This document shows positions 36,839 through 49,066 of a DNA stretch of 64,000 nt, one piece after another (positions within the stretch are counted from its first letter, which is position 1; every line of letters starts with the position of its first letter). This stretch comes from Paragorgia papillata (lineage: Eukaryota; Cnidaria; Anthozoa; Scleralcyonacea; Coralliidae): assembly GCA_035771165.1 (NCBI GenBank), contig JAWNZC010000421.1, positions 659,001 to 723,000 of the forward strand, given 5' to 3'. Both the position numbers and the translations under genes were made by a program. The notes below the pieces were generated by a model. It ran no database searches. It was given only the letters and a program-made list of their open reading frames with translations, and was not told where the DNA came from.

Positions 36839-39800
36839 ATGGCTGAGTCGGAACAATTAACTCAATTTTGGCTCGAGCTTTTCAAGGCTTCCTGTCATCT
36901 GAGCATTAAAGAGGATGCCGAAGACGACGATTTACGTCCGCTGTACGACTACTTAATCCCCAAACCCGAGAGTACGTATTATTTGTATTTGGCGCGCAAT
37001 CAAGTAATTTACAAGCGCGCGGCGCAAGTGCACACAAAAATAATACTAAGATGCAACACTAAAAAATCAACACATACGAATTCCCAGTATTAAACGTATT
37101 ATTCCACGCACGCGCTGTGGCCCTACGCATCTGGGACTAGATAAAAATCGCGCGCGAAACGTACACGTATAAGTTTAATTTGGGTCACTATTTTTCAGGG
37201 AAACGAAAATATAGCTAAAGAAATACCAATACTGCAACTATGCGGAAATGGTTCATTTGTTTAAACAACAGGCGTGGCTTTATTTTTATCATTTTTTTGT
37301 TTTTGGTCTGTTTTGTTGGGGTTTTTCCTTTTCTATATTTGAGAGTATAAATATGGGACCTTTCTTTACAACTACGATCACACCTGATGAAGACACTAGA
37401 TCGGAGTGTCGAAACGTTGGGTCATGAACAGTAACTTTTCAGTTAAGCTCGTTCAAAAAACGTTTTATGCCAGAGTAGCGTTAAACTATGTCGCATTCGT
37501 CACCTGGCTTCGTTGGGAGTTTCGTTTTGCTTCGTTTGTTTTGTTTTGTTTTGTTTCGTTTGTTTTGTTTTGTTTTGTTTTGTTTTGTTTCGTTTCGTTT
37601 TGTTTCGTTTCGTTTCGTTTCGTTTTGTTTTGTTTTGTTTTTTGTTTTTTTGTTTTGTTTTGTTTTGTTTTGTTTTGTTTTGTTTTGTTTTGTTTTGTTT
37701 TGTTTTGTTTTTCTTTGCTTTGCATTTTTTTCTGTTATTTTATGTTTCGTGTCGCTTTGCATTCAGTTGTTGTTTTCAAAAATCATTAATAATTCATGAG
37801 GAAACCACAAAGGAAATCAGGTCTGATAAAGAATCCTCCTGATTTAATAAACTTTAAAATCTTTCAATTTGCGACGACGTTATTTTTCAAAATTACTATA
37901 TATACGCCAATGAACTTACCAAATGGGCCGTTTTTAAGCTATTTAAAACACTCGCAGAACGTCTTTTATCAGATTTAAAACACAAGGCAATATTTTAAAT
38001 ATTACTTAAAAAACTCATTAATAATTCATGAGGAAACACAAAGAAAAATCATAACCGTATCGTGGTTTTATATCTGATAAAATTTTCTCCTGATTTACAT
38101 AAACTTTAGCTTTGATTTTCTCGCCTTAGACAACGTTATTTTTCAAAATTACTACGCCAACGAACTTACCAAATGGTGATCGCTTTTTAAGCCATTCAAA
38201 ACACTCGCAGAACGTGTTTTAAATAGTACATAATTTTCGACATACTTCCACATTTTTTACCCTTATATTAGAGAAGAGATGCCACTCGTCACATCGCGTT
38301 TTGTCTTTTCGGTAGTTGAAACTACTACTAGTGGTAACTTTTGATTTTAGTTTGACGTGAGAAGTCTCTTCTTGTGTTTGATTCTTTTAACCCTTTCAGT
38401 ACAAAGCACATATTACTTTAATATTTTACTCTGGCTAACACCAGAGGATTTTATACTCGTCAATAGGAAGACCCCTTCTTGCATGGTAATTAAATTTTAC
38501 TTTAACCTGCCACTCGTCGTTTGGCGTTTTGATTAAATTCGAATTAGATTAAATTAAATTAAATTCGACTTATTTTATTGCGGTCCACCGCTTAGGTCAA
38601 AATAACGACCAAAGTGCAACGTTGGTTTCAAACGTCGAATTTATTATCGTAACAGAGACGAGGTTTAAGTTCAGTACTTTTAAAATGTAAAATAAAAGAG
38701 TCCTTTTCTTGGAACGCCAATTACATTTGACACATGATAGATTCGATGTTTGAAACCGATGTTGAATTTTGGATTTAATTCGATACATAAAAGTTTATTC
38801 GCACCACAAACAAATATTTACATCAATTCATAGTTTATAAATACATACAGATATACACACATATATTGCACAGATCACCAGAAATTGGCGTTTGAAACAG
38901 GCCTCTCTATTGGCTAAGCTTTCGTCCCGTATATCCTGGACATATCGTCCGAGCTTCGCGCAGAGGGACATATTCAGACTTCAGAGCTTCAGCCTTCAGA
39001 GAGACATCTTTATCATGCTCCGAATATGTTTTGGGTATTGGAGCGAAAACTTAGCTAGTGAATAATACAGATGTAAAAACATGCATAGCTAGAGGTATAT
39101 ATTATGTTTTATTATATAAAATAGAGTATTTTATTGATTTTTCCGCCACTAATAAAAGTGATAATGTCACATGTGCGATTATTTATGATAATCGCACATG
39201 TGACGATTATCGCTGAATCAGCATTATAGTTTAATGCAATTTTTGCAAGGCAATAGGACAATTTTCTTATATAATAAACAGAACAATACATGGATGCTTG
39301 GAAATATGAAATTTATTTCTCGTGTTGAACAGGATATGTCACTTGTTCGCTTCGCTCACTCGTGAGATATCCTGGTCAACACTCGAAATAAATTTCATAT
39401 TTCCGCACATCCATGTATTATTCTCTATATATTTGTTAGAGTTAAATTAACTCAGTTAATTATGAGTTGAAGAAGAGGATCAGGCCAAGAGTGTAAAACC
39501 AAAAGTTATTGAATTCCGACATGGATCATGGATCTCATTCAGCCACACGTGGTATTTTTTACGAAATATTGAAGCCCAATTTGGGACGTATAGTGATCAA
39601 TTAGCCCAAATTTCTCATAACAGGATGTTTATAAGGAACCGACTCCAAACTAGCTCAGTTCGCAATTCGCGGAAAGGTTTGGCTTTTTTAGATTAAACCA
39701 ATTTCCTGTTATCGCAAGTTCTCAGGCCCTGCTGCGACGTTTTAAAACAAAATCAGAAGTAAACAGTTCCATGCAGGCTTTGATTCAAGCATGCTTTTAT

Positions 39801-42800
39801 AACGTATTTGCATGTGTATAGGTCTGGGTGGGTGGCAGGGGGGGGGGGGGGGTGTCGGGTTTTGGGTACTGTTTGGTAGGTGAGCGGAAGTGTTTTATCA
39901 AGGTATATATAAAGACGCGAGACGATAGCCGTGTTTTTCTAAGGAGAGTCATCCCATCTAACCTCTTTCGTTCACCTATTTACGTTTCACAGACACCTAT
40001 ATGTCATATATATTAACTGTGCATACATGGTCAACTACTTTATAAACTTAACACAGTATCCGCAATTGATGACATTTTCTTATTGTTACAGTAGCATTCT
40101 CACTCGACGAGCAAAGTATCCGACCGCAAGGGAACACAGTTGAGTTTTTGAATCTCAAAAAGTACTACGAGAAAGTTCAAACGAGGAGGGACGGTATTTC
40201 GGCGCAAAGACCCATGGATTGTAATATTCGCATCATGGTAGGTTTTGATCCCGCGTGGACCTCGCAAAACGTAGACGTCTTTGTGCAACGGCATCCCGAG
40301 AGCGCTAAGCTTAGTGGTGATCTCAATGGAAAAGTGAAGTTGAAAGTCAAGCGCGAAGTCAAACGAGACAACTTGGTAAGACAGAGATGAAATAGCAAAA
40401 TTGACACTGACAGACTTTCACTTGTACTTAAACCCATGTCTACACCTAAACCTACTGTACTGTACTGTACTGTACTGTACTGTACTGTACTGTACTGTAC
40501 TGTACTGTACTGTACTGTACTGTACTGTACTGTACTGTACTGTACTGTACTGTACATGTCAGTGTACTGTCAGTGTACTGTACTGTACTGTACTGTACTG
40601 TCAGTGTACTGTACTGTCAGTGTACTGTACTGTACTGTACTGTACTGTACTGTACTGTACTGTACTGTACTGTACTGTACTGTACTGTACTGTACTGTAC
40701 TGTACTGTACTGTACTGTACTGTACTGTCAGTGTACTGTCAGTGTACTGTACTGTACTGTACTGTCAGTGTACTGTACTGTCAGTGTACTGTACTGTACT
40801 GTACTGTACTGTACTGTACTGTACTGTACTGTACTGTACTGTACTGTACTGTACTGTACTGTACTGTACTGTACTGTACTGTACTGTACTGTACTGTCAG
40901 TGTACTGTACTGTCAGTGTACTGTACTGTACTGTCAGTGTACTGTACTGTACTGTCAGTGTACTGTACTGTACTGTACTGTACTGTACTGTACTGTACTG
41001 TACTGTACTGTACTGTACTGTACTGTACTGTACTGTACTGTACTGTACTGTACTGTCAGTGTACTGTCAGTGTACTGTACTGTCAGTGTACTGTACCGTC
41101 AGTGTACTGTACTGTACTGTACTGTCAGTGTACTGTACTGTCAGTGTACTGTACTGTCAGTGTACTGTACTGTCAATGTACTGTACTGTACTGTACTGTA
41201 CTGTACTGTACTGTACTGTACTGTACTGTACTGTACTGTACTGTACTGTACTGTACTGTACTGTACTGTACTGTACTGTACTGTACTGTACTGTACTGTA
41301 CTATACTGTACTGTACTGTCAGTGTACTGTACTGTCAGTGTACTGTACTGTACTGTACTGTACTGTACTGTACTGTACTGTACTGTACTGTACTGTACTG
41401 TACTGTACTGTACTGTACTGTACTGTACTGTACTGTACTGTACTGTACTGTACTGTACTGTACTGTACTGTACTGTACTGTACTGTACTGTACTGTACTG
41501 TACTGTACTGTACTGTACTGTACTGTACTGTACTGTACTGTACTGTACTGTCAGTGTACTGTACTGTCAGTGTACTGTACTGTACTGTACTGTACTGTAC
41601 TGTACTGTACTGTACTGTACTGTACTGTACTGTACTGTACTGTACTGTACTGTACTGTACTGTACTGTACTGTACTGTACTGTACTGTACTGTACTGTAC
41701 TGTCAGTGTACTGTACCGTCAGTGTACTGTACTGTACTGTCAATGTACTGTACTGTACTGTCAGTGTACTGTACTGTCAGTGTACTGTACTGTCAATGTA
41801 CTGTACTGTACTGTACTGTACTGTACTGTACTGTACTGTACTGTACTCTACTCTACTGTACTGTACTGTACTGTACTGTACTGTACTATACTGTACTGTA
41901 CTGTCAGTGTACTGTACTGTCAGTGTACTGTACTGTACTGTACTGTACTGTACTGTACTGTACTGTACTGTACTGTACTGTACTGTACTGTACTGTACTG
42001 TACTGTACTGTACTGTACTGTACTGTACTGTACTGTACTGTACTGTACTGTACTGTACTGTACTGTACTGTACTGTACTGTACTGTACTGTACTGTCAGT
42101 GTACTGTACTGTCAGTGTACTGTACTGTACTGTACTGTACTGTACTGTACTGTACTGTACTGTACTGTACTGTACTGTACTGTACTGTACTGTACTGTAC
42201 TGTACTGTACTGTACTGTACTGTACTGTACTGTACTGTACTGTACTGTACTGTACTGTACTGTACTGTACTGTACTGTACTGTACTGTACTGTACTGTAC
42301 TGTACTGTACTGTACTGTACTGTACTGTACTGTACTGTACTGTACTGTACTGTACTGTACTGTACTGTACTGTACTGTACTGTCAGTGTACTGTCAGTGT
42401 ACTGTACTGTACTGTACTGTCAGTGTACTGTACTGTCAGTGTACTGTACTGTCAGTGTACTGTACTGTCAGTGTACTGTACTGTCAGTGTACTGTACTGT
42501 ACTGTACTGTACTGTACTGTACTGTACTGTACTGTACTGTACTGTACTATTCTGTACTGTACTGTACATCAACACTAATACATACACCCTCACCTACACC
42601 AACGAACGTTTACACCTACACATCGACTTATCCCTATACCATCACCTGCATCTACATTCACACCTACATGCACAGTCTACAGATACATGATGCACTCAAG
42701 CCTACACCCACACCAACACATTTATTCCCACCACATCTACACCAACACCTACGCGCACACGTACCTACATTTACATGCAATCACAACTTTACCTATACAG

Positions 42801-43088
42801 TCACTCATCCAGAGGACTTCTATTTTTTAGGAATATTTCTCCGTGGATCTCGACAGTGTTTACAAATCTCAGTACGATAGACCAGTTTATAAACTATCTA
42901 CTGTAGATCCAGTGAGAAGGAATAGATTTCTGCTCATCGTCCGTCTGTCTTCTCTTGAACAAAATACATTTCAACACTTTAGAAGTTCTCCGTTTTTGGT
43001 GCGAAGTCGCAAGCCAAACAGTGCAACTCTGAAACTGAAACCTCCCAAGAAAATTAAGCTGTCAATACAAAATAATGTACCGCAATAA
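36839..43088 (+). CDS. Gene C: short soluble paralogue of genes A and B (spliced, 224 aa)
   Basis: Exons 36839-36971, 40092-40375 and 42831-43088 (stop TAA 43086-43088). The first intron is phase 1 and the second phase 0, as at the same positions in A and B. The protein starts MAESEQLTQFWLELFK, with an acidic stretch (KEDAEDDDL) absent from the others. It continues with NTVEFLNLKKYYEKVQ, aligned to VEFLNLEHGK of A, and ends with FSVDLDSVYK, RNRFLLIVRLSSLE and SSPFLVRSRKPN, the clearest Ndt80-like C-terminal strand of the three. It stops after a basic tail (KLKPPKKIKL) that could be a nuclear localisation signal. No trimerisation-like exons, membrane helix or Cys domain follow within the next 6 kb. 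A poly(A) signal overlaps the stop codon. The start could be the ATG at 36839; an acceptor-like ttcttag lies 10 nt upstream, so a 5' non-coding exon is possible. Function unknown. Confidence 0.75.
37325..37490 (+). mobile_element. Penelope-like element end with hammerhead-like core
   Basis: Carries ctgatga (37384-37390), a GACAC/GTGTC hairpin, gaaac (37411-37415) and ggtc (37420-37423), the order of a minimal hammerhead ribozyme, followed by atgaacagtaac. A degenerate relative without the core is at 25125-25262 (gagagtataaatatggga in both). Confidence 0.5.
37523..37712. repeat. (TTTTG)n microsatellite
   Basis: About 38 pentamers with TTTCG variants in the first intron of gene C. Confidence 0.95.
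37788..38232. mobile_element. MITE, AAAACACGAG family (inverted, nested copies)
   Basis: Two tandem partial copies in reverse orientation: attaataattcatgaggaaa appears at about 37786 and again at about 38017, each followed by aaactttaaaatc/aaactttagctttga. One appears inserted in or duplicated beside the other. Confidence 0.6.
40450..42575. repeat. 2.1 kb (ACTGT)n pentamer satellite with CAGTGT interruptions
   Basis: Pure ACTGT pentamers are broken at intervals by CAGTGT, and blocks with the same rare variants recur (actatactg near 41300 and 41885; gtcaatg near 41170, 41735 and 41790). This implies segmental duplication inside the array. It fills most of the second intron of gene C. Frames of 700-800 codons here are artefacts. 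Confidence 0.97.
42576..42800. repeat. Degenerate CCTACACC-rich sequence
   Basis: C/A/T-rich stretch with repeated cctacacc and cacctaca motifs between the pentamer satellite and the last exon of gene C. Confidence 0.6.
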
Positions 43089-43089
43089 A
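43084..43089 (+). promoter_or_regulatory. Poly(A) signal overlapping the gene C stop
   Basis: AATAAA overlaps the TAA stop of gene C (CAATAAATG). If used, it would give an extremely short 3' UTR and would fix the protein's truncation. Confidence 0.4.
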
Positions 43090-43756
43090 TGCAATTTGAA
43101 AACCGCAATTTGAAAACGCTACTTTTTTCTCCGTTTTATCAAAATCTGCGTTTACACAAGAACAAGAAAACAGCGCGGTTTTAAAAAAGTTTCACTTTTG
43201 AACGCCGTCTTCAAAAAGTTTTGTTTTTGATGACCGTTTTATCGTTTATGTGTGAACGAAAGGCCAATCAGAAATAAAAAGCTGGTTGCGTTTTCAAAAA
43301 AATCTGGATACGTGTGGACGGCGCCTAAAGGTGATCTACAGTGTGCGATCTGCGCATGGTCAGAAGTTTGTTTACATTATATCCTGTTTATTTAGTTTTC
43401 ACAAAAGCTAATACAAAGTACAGTGACTGACTTCTTTGTTTACAAATGCTCATGCAACCACTCTCTTTCCGCTAACTGTTAGGAACATCAACAATCATTT
43501 TGTTATGAGCCCAGCCTTGCAACTGCGCAGATCACACTGTAGATCGCGCGCGCTAAGCTTAGTTAACAGTTAACAATTCAAAATACGTCTGTAAATAAGA
43601 CTCACATTACTGAGTAGTTTTTTAATATTGCCTAGCATGAATAATAGAGTAATTAGGAACGAGCCTAGATTTCTAGGTGCAGGTCTTTTTGAGAATAGAT
43701 CTCAAAGTGCAAAACTGCGAACATTTTTATATGTACAAATATGAATAATTTACGTT

Positions 43757-44213
43757 AAAGGGCAATAGCACTAAAAATTAAGTTTGTCTACTTTGAAAGA
43801 ACTCATAAAATTGTAATAGAACATCCTTTACAACTTTTTCGTATCTCTCTTCGTTTTCAAGATATGTCAATTTGTTTGATATGTAAATGAGATGGTCTCT
43901 GACGTCAGGTATGGGTTATATCTCTAAGTTTGTTCAGCGAAATCATTTGAAACTGTGCACATAAAAACTCCTTGCGACGCTGAACATTTCATGTTAGATA
44001 TGTAAGTGATTTTGCTCTGTATGAAAATATTTTACCCCACTCCTGACGTCAGAGACCATGCATTTACATACCAAACAAATTGAAATATCCTGAAAACGCA
44101 GAAAGGTACGAAAAAGTTGTAAAAGGATCTTCTATTACAATTTTATGAGTTCTTTCAAATTAGACAAACTTAATTTTTAATGCCAATCCCCTTTAAATAG
44201 AAAGTCAAAGTTA
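43757..44213. mobile_element. Long-arm foldback transposon
   Basis: Arms of about 170 bp: aaaaattaagtttgtctact pairs with gacaaacttaatttttaatg, and gtctctgacgtcagg pairs with cctgacgtcagagac. The internal loop is about 110 bp. Arms resemble those of 29076-29947. Confidence 0.75.
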
Positions 44214-44340
44214 ATACAAAAAAGAAATCACCTTGATTAAGGTTTCTGATATGGAAGTAAAATTATCCAACTTGTATATACGAAAACCTTTGTGTAGTTC
44301 ATTAACTTTTTATCCGGTTTATTTTTTGACCACTGACACT

Positions 44341-44512
44341 GGGCGCTTTCCAATTTACAAGGTCAGTCGTCAGACCAATCAGTCCGGTCAGAATGGACTT
44401 GGTTTTGATTAGGACCAAATTTTCCAGTTTGACAGCCCCAGTCTTTAAACGTATGGTGTTCTATTTTACCGGACTGACCGGTCTAACCGTGTAAATGGAA
44501 AGCCCTCACTGT
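44341..44512. mobile_element. MITE with ACCGGTCAGTCCGG termini (copy 2)
   Basis: Starts gggcgctttccaatttaca and ends gtgtaaatggaaagccc, with the same inner arm ccggactgaccggtctaacc as 8087-8232, in opposite overall orientation. Confidence 0.75.
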
Positions 44513-45217
44513 CGTCGAAATGTAATTCCTTTCCCACACCTGACCTTCACCTGACCTCGCCCTATGTTATAGAATGCTTACCACTGACCAGTGGTCCTGG
44601 CTCGGTCATGCGCAAAGACGAGCATCAAAAACCTCGAGGTCGGATTCGGGGTCAGCTTCTATGCAAATGATGCCAAGTTTCAGACCGCGGAATTTTAATT
44701 AAAAATGCAGTAAAACAAACCGAATACCTCAAACGTAACTACAAAAGGTAAGCTAGTACTTGTAAGGAACCGTAGGTAAGCTTATGTCTCCTTGCGGCGC
44801 TAAAATTCGGAGGTTTCGTGCGAAGAGTTTGGTCACTTTCATATATTTTGATTTGGCGGGAAGCTTCGCTGGCCTGTTTTTTTGACTTTATCCTATCAGT
44901 TTTTGAACTTATTTCAGTCTGTTTGCGAATAGACTGTTAACCTGTAAGTATTTGTGGCCTTGGTTCTTTTTTTTTTGTCTTGAGTCAAACTTTTTGCGTG
45001 GAAATTCGAAAACCTTGTTTACCCGAATAACACTTTGTACTGACAGTTTTTAGTTTCTACCTTCAGTGAGCGAGTTTCATCAAGGGCGGCGGAACAAGGG
45101 GGTAGGAGCCTATAGTATCCCAGTATTTCTAACAATGGGCTGAACCTTACCCCCCCCCCCCAAATACTTCTGTAGAGACTAAGAATGGCCCAAAATTTGC
45201 TTGGGGGGAGGGGTGGG

Positions 45218-45242
45218 GGGGGGGGGGGGGGGGGGGGGGGGG
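45218..45242. repeat. Poly-G tract
   Basis: Run of about 25 G following a G-rich lead-in. A short C run lies at 45151-45160. Confidence 0.8.
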
Positions 45243-45754
45243 CAAGACACACTCCTTATAACTTTGTTGGTGAACAAGATGCCTGGGTCAGGTGTTTAAA
45301 CACTCAGACTACTGGCAAAGTGCGTGCAGAGTGGGAGTGGGCCAAGGAAGATCAGATTGGAGACTGAATGTGGTGCATATTTAACAGAGGTGAACATATT
45401 TACGATCAAGATAGTTGTCAGCCACATCTGATCACTGTTAAACTATAAAGTCAGTCAGTCAGTTTTGAAATCTACTAACAACGTGCAAGAACACTTTGAT
45501 CAAAAGGCAAAGCTGTTCAACTTTTTGTCCAACTCCTAAAGCAAAAGGAGCGAAGAACTTACAACATGGCTCACCCCGTCACATGGCTAACAACCCACCG
45601 GAAGTATGAATAGTAGCGGAAATAAAAAGTGCAAAAATGCAAAATCGTGACACCCAAAAAGAAAAAGAAATGGAGCCGAAACCTAGACTTGGTCTACCAC
45701 AGGTAGCCCGAATAATTAGTCTCTCCAATATAAAACATGTTACATTGCCACTGG

Positions 45755-46024
45755 CAGGGTTTGTATGCCCCCTGGAAACCCCTGGAAAAGTCCTGGAAAA
45801 CAGTCTGTGCTGCTTTAGTTTGTTGATATTTTGTTATTTTTCAACTTGTTTATAGTGATGTGATATTGTAACGGTTATTCATGAAAAATATTGATCATAA
45901 CTGAATAATTATGTGATTAATAGCACAATTAAATGTCAACTCTTTGCAAAAGTATTTTTGTCTGATTTCAAAAAAGCCCTGGAAAGTCCTGGATTTTCAA
46001 AATTATCAAGGTGTACGAACCCTG
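45755..46024. mobile_element. Non-autonomous transposon, CAGGGTTTGTA ends, 6-bp target duplication
   Basis: 270 bp element starting cagggtttgtatg and ending gtgtacgaaccctg, flanked by CACTGG at 45749-45754 and 46025-46030. The interior has repeated cctggaaaagtcctgga. A different family from 14533, but with the same CAGGG end and 6-bp duplication. Confidence 0.8.
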
Positions 46025-46184
46025 CACTGGGTTTCATATAAATGTGCAGAAGCTTTTTAGATGCTGAACCAATGAGAAAGATTTGACTACCAGTGAGTTT
46101 AGGAAAGCAAGAAAACTTTGAACTGAAGACGATTGGAAAAAGAAGAAAGCAGATAATGCTTTTCTGTACTCCCTAGGAGTACTT

Positions 46185-47815
46185 TTAAATCAAGGTCGTT
46201 ATGACAATTTATTTGGCATTAACAGGATCTAAAGATGATGGTAGAATATTAAAGAGCTGAAAAAGGGAAGGCGTTTGTTTGTAATGGATAATGACCCTTC
46301 CCAAACAAGTTTGTTTTTGCTGTACAAGCTATTGTCAATTAAACTCAGAGAAAAACTCTGAGCTCCATTTTTCACCGAAAGAAGATGGGAGACGTTTCTT
46401 TGTAATGAATCTTCATAAACATCAGCTACTGTAATGTGCATTCACTATTTTCCAGTTGGTTGGTAACTACAATATATGTTTAGCACTGAATTTTGCTTTA
46501 TTGAATTTGTTTCGAAATCTTTATAAACTTTATTCAATTATTTTAATTGATTTTTATGCAATTTCATAGAGAATTTTAATCTGGATCGTGCACCAAAATA
46601 AAAGATGCTGTGGACTGATACATGTGGACTAAAATACTGAAGCCATACATGCAGCTATGACAGATAGACTGCATTTCAAAGCCCCATCCTCTGAACGAGG
46701 AATTTCCTGCGCATTTTAAATCAAGATCGTTATGACAATTTATTTGGCATTAACAGGATCTAAAGATGATGGTAGAATATTAAAGAGCTGAAAAAGGGAA
46801 GGCGTTTGTTTGTAATGGATAATGACCCTTTCCAAACAAGTTACAAGTTTGTTTTTGCTGTACAAGCTATCGTCAATTAAACTCAGAGAAAAACTCTGAG
46901 CTGAACCTTGTAAAAGTCGGATAATGGAAGACGTTTGTTTGTAATGGATAATGATCCCTCGCAAACAACAGTTACGTTCACTATTTTCAATTGGTGAGGT
47001 ACAACAACATTTGCTTAACAGTGAGTTTTGTTTCGTTGAATTTACTTCAAAATTTTAAATTTCTTATTGCATTATAATTTTAATTGTAATACTTTGAAGT
47101 TTTTCATTGGTATAATTGTGTAACATGTATGTGGTTTATCCACAAATTTTAATTTAATTTGGTGCAATTCAGAGAAATAGGGTTTGGACATCTTGGATCA
47201 ACGAAAGAAGGCGTGGACAAAAAAGTGAAGCGATGCAGCTACAAAAGATTGTATATTTTACGAAATCTCCTGCATGAGAACTGATAAACTAAAGTATATT
47301 CTTTGCAAAATCAAGGTCATTTCGACGATTTATTTGGCCTTGGCAGGATTTAAAGATGATGGCTAAACACTAAAGTAAGAAAATGGAAGACGTTTATTTG
47401 TAATGGACAATGACCCTTCCCAAATGTCAGCTACATTTGCTATTTTTTAATTGGTTAGTAGTAACATTTATTTACCACCGAGTTTCGTTTCATTGTGATT
47501 TGCTTCAAAATCTTTGACTTCCTATTAAATTATTTAATTTTATACAATTTAGAGAAGTGAGATTTGGACATCCTGGATCAACAAAAAATGGCGTGGACTA
47601 AAAGGGTGAAGTCACACCGCTTCAAACGTTCTCTGCATGAGAATTCACAAATTATTCTCTGCGAATTTTAAATCAAGGTTAATTATTCTGACAAATTGTT
47701 TGGCTTCGGAAATATCTAAAAGATATTGGCAGAACAATAAAGAATTAGATATGGAAGACGTTTGTTTATCATGGACAACGACCCTTCACAAACGTCAGTT
47801 GCATTCACTATTTCT
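46185..47815. repeat. Long tandem repeat, four degenerate units of 0.35-0.6 kb
   Basis: The block atttatttggcattaacagg, then taaagatgatgg and gcgtttgtttgtaatgga, begins near 46190 and 46721 (nearly identical) and recurs in diverged form near 47310 and 47670. A linked tail (ttggacatcttggatcaacg and variants) follows units 2 and 3. Confidence 0.8.
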
Positions 47816-48164
47816 CAACTGGTCAGCATGCAGTGAGTTTGTTTCTTTGATGTTCCATCACCAAAAGAAAGCATGATTGATTTCATATTTCTGGGAGGGA
47901 GCCGCCCTTTGGACTTCTGTGTATGGAGCGTGGTGGAAAGGTACCAGAATTTGTAAGTACCGTAGTATTCTGTATTTATCTATCATTTAACTGTTGATGT
48001 TTCAGACGTGTTCACTATTATGGTGGTTAATCTGATACAAAGAAAGGATTTCTAGGAAAAAGTGACTTTTGTACAGTAAGTACCGTGTCCTAAAATTTAT
48101 ATTACCTAGTGAACTTGAACGTATTGTTTTGCTTGCGTTTGCTAGTTAACGGCTGCTTTAACCC

Positions 48165-48300
48165 CTTGACTCGCGAGCGCGCATGTTTGACGCACCTCTC
48201 GTATGTTACTCTGGCGCTAACGCCAGAGTATTTTACTCTGACTATTGCCAGACGATTTTACTCGTCAAGGGAAGACGCCTGGTAGTCAAAGGATTAATAA
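48165..48300. mobile_element. MITE containing the CCAGACGATTTTACTCGTCA motif
   Basis: Ends ttaaccccttgact and agtcaaaggattaa are inverted. The interior has a perfect small palindrome ctctggcgctaacgccagag. It is the single-copy form of the motif amplified at 30030-30236. A fragment is at 38390-38480. Confidence 0.65.
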
Positions 48301-48981
48301 GATTTGTTTAAAGTTGTAAACAGTCCTTTTGAATCTGTTTGGGCATTGGATCGACGATCGTAATAGGGAAAATAGCACATATTGTAAGAACTGAATACCA
48401 TTTACATGCAGTGCAGCATCACCAGACATGAAGCATCACGTTTGTCAGTACTGTAAGTCTGTAACTATTGACCACACGTCTCTTTCACATCCACTGTTGA
48501 TCATTTTCTGACAGAACTCATAACTACGCCCTCGGTTTATTAACGGCTAACCTCGGTTGGTTCAATGATCTTTATTTACAAACAAAGTTTGCATATACGA
48601 GATTGATATCACAAAACTTTGCAATTTGTGAAAATATTAATTCTCCATAACATTTTATTAAATTATATTCACAATGCACGAACTTCTGATCCGTGCCTTT
48701 CTTTATTTTTAACATCTTGGTTTATTTCTGGCCCTGTTTGAAGATAAAGGCCGTGAAGACTATTTGCAAGTATTTTTAAATTTTACAAGTTTATTGGATT
48801 CCCCACCCCGGGGCGCCTTGGTGCATTACGTAAACCTGGTTTTCTTATATCGGAGAACATCGGCGATTGTCGCCAATATCGGAGATTGTCGCCGACACCA
48901 AAACATTTTTTTGTTGGAAAAAGCGATCTATCTGCCATCGAGAACAATATGTGAAGGATAATCACAAGAAACATTAAACTG

Positions 48982-49066
48982 TCTGTTTGTTTGTTTGTTT
49001 GTTTGTTTGTTTGTTTGTTTGTTTGTTTGTTTGTTTGTTTGTTTGTTTGTTTGTTTGTTTGTTTGT
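48982..49066. repeat. (TTTG)n microsatellite
   Basis: About 21 tetramers. Confidence 0.95.

Noticed and set aside
40401..42880. Open frames of 700-800 codons rich in Tyr-Cys-Thr-Val-Leu
   Set aside because: They are translations of the ACTGT satellite in all three frames of one strand; a 5-bp unit free of stop codons gives such frames automatically.
43000..43025. Splice donor in the gene C last exon at AACA|GTGCAA that would extend the protein
   Set aside because: The donor is poor and no matching downstream exons were seen on the + strand before orthopedia, so termination at 43086 is preferred.
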